From Cephalopachus bancanus (taxonomy: Eukaryota > Chordata > Mammalia > Primates > Tarsiidae), in contig JAPVLO010000059.1 in the NCBI GenBank assembly GCA_027257055.1, forward strand, positions 1,674,001 through 1,738,000: a DNA stretch of 64,000 bases. The letters are read 5' to 3'. A program made the translations under genes and the position numbers. Shown piece after piece: positions 57,429-64,000 of this stretch (within the stretch, counting starts at the first letter, position 1; the number at the start of each line of letters is the position of its first letter). The notes beneath the pieces were generated by a model. The model did no database searches, was not told where the DNA came from, and was given only the letters and a program-made list of their open reading frames with translations.

Positions 57429-57566
57429 CAATGTGGCCAAGTGATACACCAAAGGGACCCACAGAGAAGAGAAGGAGAAACCCAAATGAAGAAGAAAAGG
57501 AAAATTCGACCCCCAAAAGGAAACTTCTGCAAGAAAAGCATGGCATCAGATCACACAGAAAAAGAA
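57429..57566 (+). other. Candidate exon-like segment, weak
   Basis: A pyrimidine tract and AG (TTTTCTTTCCAATAG) precede, and GTATGG follows, a segment of 138 bp, exactly 46 codons. It is open in two frames; one reads QCGQVIHQRDPQRREGETQ and onward, basic and hydrophilic, with no family I recognise. The donor is weak. An A/G-rich composition makes open frames easy by chance, so this is a candidate only. Confidence 0.15.
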
Positions 57567-57599
57567 GTATGGCTTCTAACTACCAAAGAGCTGCCTCAA

Positions 57600-57950
57600 A
57601 GCTATATCCTTTTAGGTGTTAGATTAAGAAAGTCTCACATGACCACAGTGAGTCTCCTGACTCTCCCCTGTGCTCACTAGTGAGGCCATTCCTGCTTCTG
57701 CTGTATGTAGAACACTGCAAGCTCTCCCCTGCCCCAGGGCTTTGTGCTTGCTCTTCTCTCTGTCCAGGATCTCTCTCTTCCCTGGCTCCTCCTTTTCAGA
57801 CAGCTTAAGTCTCCCCTCAGGAATTCTTTCTTGTCCATTTGTTTCAAAGTAGCCTCTACTTTTGCCCCTTTGGTCTCTATCACAGCTTCTTCCATGGCAG
57901 AAAGAACCATGTCTAAGTCCTCACTTCCAAGCTTCTAGCACATTCTCTGC
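57600..57950 (+). mobile_element. L2 LINE ORF2/3' fragment, sense
   Basis: GCCATTCCTGCTTCTGCTG, CCCCTGCCCCAGGGCTTTGTG, CTTGCTCTTCTCTCTGTCC, TCCTCCTTTTCAGACAGC, AAGTCTCCCCTCAGGAATTC follow the L2 sense order. Several overlapping open frames here belong to this repeat. Confidence 0.78.
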
Positions 57951-57959
57951 CATAGCAGG

Positions 57960-58345
57960 GATTATGCACAGCCCTAATCCTGGGCTCTGGGATACAGGAC
58001 CAACTGGATTTGAATCTTAGTGCCAGAACTGAGTAGATGTGCAACCCTGTGCAAGTACTCAATTTCAGCAGGGCATGGTGGCTTACGCCTGTAATCCTAG
58101 CACTTTGGGAGGCCAAAGCGAGAGGATCAAGACCAGCTTGGACAACATACTGAGACCTCACCTCTACAAAGAAAAAAAAAAAAGGAATAAAAGTACCCAA
58201 CTTCTACAGCCTCAGATCATTCATCTGTAAAACGAGGCGAATAGCAATTCCTATAAATGACAATGTTGTGAAAACTAAATTTGTTTATCCCTGTAAAGTG
58301 CTTTATATAGTATTAGGTACATAAGAAACCATCAATTAGCTACTA
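57960..58345 (+). mobile_element. MIR SINE, split by an Alu monomer
   Basis: Head 57960-58066 (CTGGGCTCTGGGATACAGG, CTGGATTTGAATCTTAGTGC, GTGCAACCCTGTGCAAGTAC) and tail 58191-58345 (CAGATCATTCATCTGTAAAAC, GACAATGTTGTGAAAAC, AAGTGCTTTATATAG). The SINE at 58067-58190 sits between. Confidence 0.85.
58067..58190 (+). mobile_element. Monomeric Alu (FLAM-like) inside MIR
   Basis: AGCAGGGCATGGTGGCTTACG, CCTGTAATCCTAGCACTTTG, AAGACCAGCTTGGACAAC, CTCTACAAAGAAAAAAAAAAA. Flanks AAGTACTCAATTTC (58053-58066) and AAGTACCCAACTTC (58191-58204) form a 12/14 target-site duplication. Confidence 0.9.
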
Positions 58346-60930
58346 CTGTTACAATAGCAAGAAAAGAGGTAATTCTGACATATTTGAATACATTAATTCA
58401 TGATAATAGATGTTAGATCAATGAGCCATCTTCTTCATTATCGGCCTTTATTTTACCATTAGCCAAAACAATATTGCTTTCTTCTAGTTCCATGTTCTCA
58501 GACAAAGTAGAAAGAATGGGCACTGGTCTTTAAGTCTCTTTAAGTAGTGCCAATAAATATAATCAGTCACTTTCAATATGAGAGCATTTTGAATAGCAGT
58601 GCTGCTGTTTGACATCTCAACAACACTTAAAAATATGGATTACTGAATCTGTTCCCTAAAAGCCACAAACATGTTTGACGTACAAACATTTGTAATGGGC
58701 AGTAACACTGTACCTTTGGCACTTACTTTTCTCAACAATTATCTCTTCATCCACCCCTAATCATGCAGTTGAATGCTTCCAGGGGGCCATGCAACAGGGA
58801 TAAAATGAGAGTAAGGCCACCTGGCTACAGAGGTACCAGCTTCTAAAGAGGCCAAGTTCCAACTCATTACAAGCTGTTGATCATATGTATAATTTCTGCT
58901 ACATTGGCCAAATATTTGAATCTTTTAAAATTTTCACATATTTAGCTATTTATCCTTCCATTGATTAGAAATAAAGTGTCTTTCAAGAGGCATAATGGAA
59001 TGAGATGTGGGCAATATCTCATAAATAAAAATCATTTCAGTTGTAAAGTGGGAAGAAAGTGGGCTCTACTATTCCTGTAAAGCAGTAGTTCTTAAACTTT
59101 AGACCATCACAAGTCCCCTGTCATATTCTAATTTAAACTATAGATCTCTGCAGAAAATGCAGTAAATAAATGTTCACAAATAATTTCTAGAGGTGGCTCC
59201 CAAGTCAATTATCAACCACATACTCCAGTGTAAAATTCTGGCTCTATGAAGACTTCAAATCACCTTCACTTCCTTTGCATACAACCATTTTTTTTTTCAG
59301 ACAAAAATAAGTAAAATAAAGTTTAATTGAAGGAGGCACTAAATATCAGAATAGAATATTAGAGGTTAAAAGATCTTTACTTGGTTACAGTCTAAAGCTA
59401 AGGACTTTTTTCTGACAATATATAAAGCAACTCATTAATTAAATGCAAATTGAAATAAGATAAGACATACTTATCCTTTCTATAGTTTCTGAAAAGATAA
59501 TAATGGGAGAGAAGAAAACATTTTAACATTAGGTGCTTTGGAATTATTCACACAAATAACTTTTATTTCTTACTTTCTTTTTCACTAAAATAGTACTTTT
59601 TCTCTTTTTCAAACAGTCTCAAATATGAGGTGTTTATCTTGCCTACTGTTCAAATTAAACATTGCATACTCTCAGGCACAGACATGCTCAAAATAGGAGT
59701 CCTTTAAAATGCCTGCATTCAGTATAAAAACATTGCTGATGGGAATGCAAAATGTAAGAAAGCCTTAAAATACATTTAGATATGGAAGACAAAACATTTA
59801 AAACACACACTTTAATGTGTTTGAGAGAATAAAGTTAACATAGTTCATGAAATTAGTCTTGGAAATCATTCTACTAAAATATCCTTATTCACATCTTCAA
59901 TTAGGTGCATAAAGAAAAAACATTAACAACATTTAAATGAAGAAAACAGATTATTAGAAGGAGAGATTATTATAGAATCTTGTTTTCTTGTTTTCACTAA
60001 CAAGCAGAGCAGACAGTAATTGAGTTTTAAGAAATCTCCAAGGTGGCAATTGGTGGAGAAATACTTGGCAATGGAGTCTAGTTTCCTTTTAATTACATTA
60101 TCCCAGTCAAGGAGATAGCTTTCACATCCCCACAAAGCAAATAGTTTATGGTGAAGTCTGACAAGGAAAGTGGGTGGAGTATAGAGAGGTTAAAAGCTTC
60201 AAACAACTTCAGATGACTGGGAGAAACATGTAGAATACTGAAACACACTGAGAAGAAGACAAATACATGCTCTGGCAAATGGTGCCACTCCCTTAAAATT
60301 TATGACATCTGACCTTGGTCCATTGGCCCTGCTTTCCAATAGTAGTCCTGGTTGTTCCTTTGTTACCGAAGAAATATGGCATATTCTTTAGAGCTGAACA
60401 CATAAGCCTAAAGCTAAACAAGCATTTTCTAAACTGATAAAAGGCAAAACTAAATTGACTTTGGTCATGACTGCAATGCTCAGAGGAGGAAGATGATAGA
60501 ATATTCCATGGAAATTATTTTCTTGGAAGTGTGCTACTGGGTCAGCAATCTTGATTCGTCCCCAGTTTTTTGGAACTCCTTGCTCATTTTAGGATTCCAC
60601 CTAAGTAGGATACAAACAGTGATGTGTAAGAGCTGGTTTGTACTGGCCCACAAGAGCTGTTTGTGTAATTTTCAGAAACTTTGTAAGTTAGTTGTTTAAA
60701 AAGTCATTAAAAATTAAATTATGTAACTTGCAATTCAGTAAATACTAAAAGCAAATGTAATAAAATATTCAAAACCTCTTACTTCCTAATAATTTAACTC
60801 CATTTTACTATCCATCTATTGTATCTGTATGGTAGAAATAATATAAGTAGGGTACTGCTGCATATCTGTCTCCAACTCTGTGCAGTGACATCAAGTTTGT
60901 AGCCTGAAATCAGTCATGATGAATATTCAT
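58346..60930. other. Long AT-rich stretch with no recognised feature
   Basis: A hAT-MITE-like phrase (GTAGTTCTTAAACTTTAG) occurs at 59085-59105 but its continuation does not follow a family I know. Otherwise nothing was recognised. Confidence 0.45.
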
Positions 60931-61240
60931 TGACTGATTGATTGATTGATTGATTGAGTTGGAGTCTCACTTCGTTGCCTAGGCTGGAGTGCAGTGGCAC
61001 ATTCACGGCCACCCCAGCATTGACCTTCTGGGCTCCGGCGATATTTCTGACTCAGACTTCCAAGTAGCTGGAACTACAGGCACATGCTACCATGCCCGGC
61101 TAATTTTTTTATTTATTGTAGACATGAGACAAGGTCTTGCCAAGTTGCCTGGACTGGTCTTGAACCCATGGGCTTAGGCAATCCACTCACCTCAGCCTCC
61201 CAAAGTGCTGGGATTACAGGCTGAGCCACTGAGCCCGGCC
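60931..61240 (-). mobile_element. Dimeric Alu-type SINE with (GATT)n tail
   Basis: TGAGTTGGAGTCTCACTTCG, GGCTGGAGTGCAGTGGC, linker TTTTTTTATTTATTGTAGAC, left arm ending GCCACTGAGCCCGGCC. TCATGATGAATATTCAT (60914-60930) and TCATGATGAGTATTTAT (61241-61257) give a 15/17 target-site duplication. The antisense T tail has been replaced by TGATTGATTGATTGAT repeats. Confidence 0.93.
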
Positions 61241-61257
61241 TCATGATGAGTATTTAT

Positions 61258-61737
61258 ATGAAAGAACTCGCAAACACTACAGACTTATTGTTTTCTTGGC
61301 CATCTAGACTTATAAAGCAACAGATAAAATATTATAACGTAGGTTAAACTTAAAAGTATATTGTGTCTATAGCTGTTACATGATGAATATTTTAAAAATG
61401 AGAACATATAATTTAATATTATATAAGTATTATTTAGCAAAAAAGTAACTCATGTCATGGAAAAATGAGTAAAATTGTGCATATGTCTTTATTGTTTCAT
61501 TTTTGTCTTATTTGTTAATGTAAACAAAAGTATCAATCAGCATTCATGTGTGAAACACACTTGTCTGTCCATGACATGAGCAATTTTGCTTAAATGGATA
61601 GCAACTATGCATTTATTCTTCATCTGAATTTCTCAAATCATGACTGAATCACAATCATAAGATGACTATGAATACAGGAACTCAAACATCAAAAAAGCAT
61701 TCTGTGAGAATCAAATTGACTATATGAAATTTACAAT
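61258..61737. other. Unassigned AT-rich sequence
   Basis: No recognised feature. Confidence 0.45.
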
Positions 61738-61749
61738 AAAGATTAGTGA

Positions 61750-62065
<316 letters not shown>

Positions 62066-62114
62066 TTATAAATTGTGTGACACACATACTTTAACAAAAT
62101 TCATAATAAACATA

Positions 62115-62351
62115 TACAAGGGTACCCAAAAATATATACACATTTTAAGAGATGTTATCTATTCATAACTTTTCAAAGTTAAATTAAATTACCGTGGCAA
62201 TGTGTAGTATGATGTTTGCTCAATCATGCTTCTGCCATTTTCTTTGACTATCTTGCCTGTAGCATGGTGACAGCATTCGTTTGATTAATGCCATCTTTTG
62301 AGCGAATGGCATACTTAAAATGTGTATATATTTTTGTTGGCACCCTCTGTA
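62115..62351. mobile_element. Mariner-type MITE with about 34-bp terminal inverted repeats
   Basis: Left end ACAAGGGTACCCAAAAATAT continuing to CACATTTTAAG; the right end, reversed, reads ACAGAGGGTGCCAACAAAAA continuing to the same TATATACACATTTTAAG. TATA stands outside both ends (62113-62116 and 62350-62353), consistent with TA-targeted Tc1/mariner insertion. The 237-bp element has no coding capacity. The family is not one I can name. Confidence 0.8.
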
Positions 62352-62359
62352 TATGTACC

Positions 62360-62444
62360 AGGGCATGCAGATATATACATATATATGTGTGTGTATACAT
62401 ACATACACACAGACACACACACATATACATATGCACATATACAC
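62360..62444. repeat. AT/AC-rich simple repeat
   Basis: Mixed ATATAC, TGTG and ACAC units directly beside the MITE. Confidence 0.85.
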
Positions 62445-64000
62445 AAAGCTAGTTGCTAACAATTATCAGCATACCCCTGAATAGAAATGTGATAAATACT
62501 TAGCAAAAAATAACTACTCAACTTTCCTAGAGACAACTTTATTATTGTTGAAAACTAGAAGCTAGACAGTGTATTGAATCATTGTTAAAGTTCAGTGAAA
62601 TCATTTCATATCTCCAAAGTTATATATTAATATATTTGACTATCATGCCAAGCTATAGCAGCTACACCCTTCCCAAAAGCAAGGTTACCAAGATGGTAAC
62701 AGATTTGAAGTCTTTTTCCCTTATTTTGAGGGTAAGTAAAGGAGCCATGCCAGGAGACAGTAGGTAGATTCACCTTCATCAGGCAGGATAGAATGGGAGA
62801 AGTCAATGCCTTGTCAGTTGCCATGGACAGCTGAGAAGTAGCTACTGGTATAATAGAAAAGTATTAAACTGAAAGCTGATTTATGGGAAATCCTTGGGAC
62901 AATATGCACTCTGAATGTCACAATAATATTAAAAGATTCTGTCCAATATTTGATTGTACCCAAAATGTGTAGAACAGCAACATCTAATTTCAAGGACAAA
63001 AAAGACTTTAAGTCAACTATTCTGAAACTTTACATTTCAGAGAGCAATATAAAAATTTCACCCAAACAAAAATGAGGTACCAAAATAGATCTGCTGATTA
63101 AAAAAAAAAAGTTTGCACTAAAGACATTTTGCAAATCCTTCTTTTATCACCTTCATGCCACAAAAGAAAACTCACAAATTTGCCATTAGGATCATTTGAA
63201 AGTAACAAGGTGCATTTACTACAAATGTTCAGAAGAGAAAACAGGAGGAGTGCTGCCTCAGCCACTGGAGATCACAGCTTCACATACTGTAAACACTGCC
63301 TAAGAAACAGAGAGCACCAGGAGCAGAGGGAGGCTGCCACATCACCTCTCTGTTCAAGAGAATCTGAAGGGTGCAGTGACCTAAGAAAAAAAAGCCCTCA
63401 GAAACAGTTCAAAGGGCTTCTAGAAAGCACATGCTACCTTACGCTTTATTTCTTTTAACTATTGATGTCTCTGATTTGATTTGCTCCAAGCTATTCTGAG
63501 CATCCATGATGGAATGAGAACACCAGCGGCTGCAGTCTATTGGATTTTGGTTTAGTAGAGTACAGTGCTCTGTTTGATCATCCACTTTGCAAGATCCAGC
63601 TTCACATCCTAACTGCATCTTCCTTGTAAAGCTCTGCCACTTTGAATGTTGCTTTTTTTCAGTCCCTGAGATACATATGCCTGGGGTGTCACCAACAGGT
63701 GGGTTTTTTCTTTGACTTCTCTCTGTGTAAGCCTCAAGGCATGTATAAAGGACATGAGCACTGCTTTCATTTTCCAAAAGAAATCAGCTTTATACTGGGA
63801 ATTGCAAGCACGTGTCAGGTTCCTCATAGTGACTTATAAGAACTCACACAAACGCAGGGTGAGTAAAACCAGCAGGGAGGCAGTCCTCAGTCAAGAGCAC
63901 ATTTGCTAGTTTTTCTTGAAATTTTCAGAACTGTGACCCTAAGAGAAGCCAATGCCAGGCATTCAGTTGCAAGTGCAGGAGGGTTATGGGATCAAGGCAA
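62445..64000. other. Unassigned sequence to window end
   Basis: No repeat family was recognised. The open frames at 63129-63458 and 63439-63777 overlap on opposite strands without domain signatures. A short splice-bounded segment at 63663-63698 is listed separately. Confidence 0.45.
63663..63698 (+). other. Splice-bounded 36-nt candidate microexon, weak
   Basis: GCTTTTTTTCAG directly precedes and GTGGGTTTTTT follows a 36-nt segment ending CAACAG, so both sites are near consensus. It is 12 codons long and in one frame reads SLRYICLGCHQQ. Short pairs of good sites also arise by chance, and no neighbouring exon is known. Confidence 0.12.

Noticed and set aside
59085..59230. Possible hAT MITE beginning GTAGTTCTTAAACTTTAG
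   Set aside because: Only the opening phrase resembles a family terminus; the rest and the far end could not be matched.
58346..60930. Hidden tRNA or snRNA gene in the long unassigned stretch
   Set aside because: No A-box/B-box pair, snRNA landmark or Pol III terminator arrangement was seen; the stretch is plain AT-rich DNA.

Overview
The window looks like nuclear DNA of a primate-like mammal. It is AT-rich, carries almost no coding signal, and is built largely from nested interspersed repeats: 7SL-derived dimeric Alu elements, MIR, L2, L1, MaLR-type LTRs, hAT-Charlie (MER3, MER5A, MER20), Tigger (MER2) and mariner fossils. The youngest dimeric Alus share features unlike the anthropoid AluJ/S/Y consensus as I know it: a TCGG start in the left arm, an AATAAATCAAAAAAT linker, a GTGGCCGGGAGCGGCCAC hairpin in the right arm, and an ACTCCAACTC end before the A tail. 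The elements are dimers but not anthropoid, and lack the lemur/galago hallmarks I know. My best guess is a tarsier; this is inference. No protein-coding gene, rRNA, tRNA, CRISPR array or prokaryotic feature was recognised. The window is intergenic or deep intronic.

Layout. 0-5.5 kb: Alu fragments, a MaLR LTR, L2 and MER3. 5.5-12 kb: mostly unassigned sequence with an L2 end, a MIR, a TC/TA microsatellite and one Alu. 12-17.6 kb: dense MIR, three MaLR-type LTRs and four dimeric Alus. 17.6-22.8 kb: sparse, with a complete MER2. 22.8-25 kb: a minus-strand L1 hit by two Alus. 25-29.3 kb: mostly repeat-poor. 29.4-30.8 kb: a minus-strand L1 split by a mariner fossil. 32-34.5 kb: Alu, MIRs and plus-strand L1 ORF2. 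36-37.8 kb: an L1 3' region split by a second, related mariner fossil. 38.5-43.6 kb: L2 and LTRs. 45.7-50 kb: an Alu with a long purine tail, a composite retro-insertion, MIRs and a rearranged duplicate of part of that insertion. 50.4-52.7 kb: L2, MER5A, MER20. 54-58.4 kb: an LTR-like block, L2 and MIR. 60.9-62.4 kb: two dimeric Alus and a mariner-type MITE.

The points most worth checking are: (1) the insertion at 46914-47453, bounded by a 14-bp target-site duplication, in which unique DNA is fused to a 5'-truncated Alu; (2) the fact that this unique DNA recurs at 49441-49665 in circularly permuted order; (3) two internally deleted mariners with the same internal junction; (4) a MITE with about 34-bp terminal inverted repeats; and (5) the hairpins of this Alu lineage. 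I did not find a convincing new gene system. No gene-to-gene interplay can be described because no functional gene is seen.
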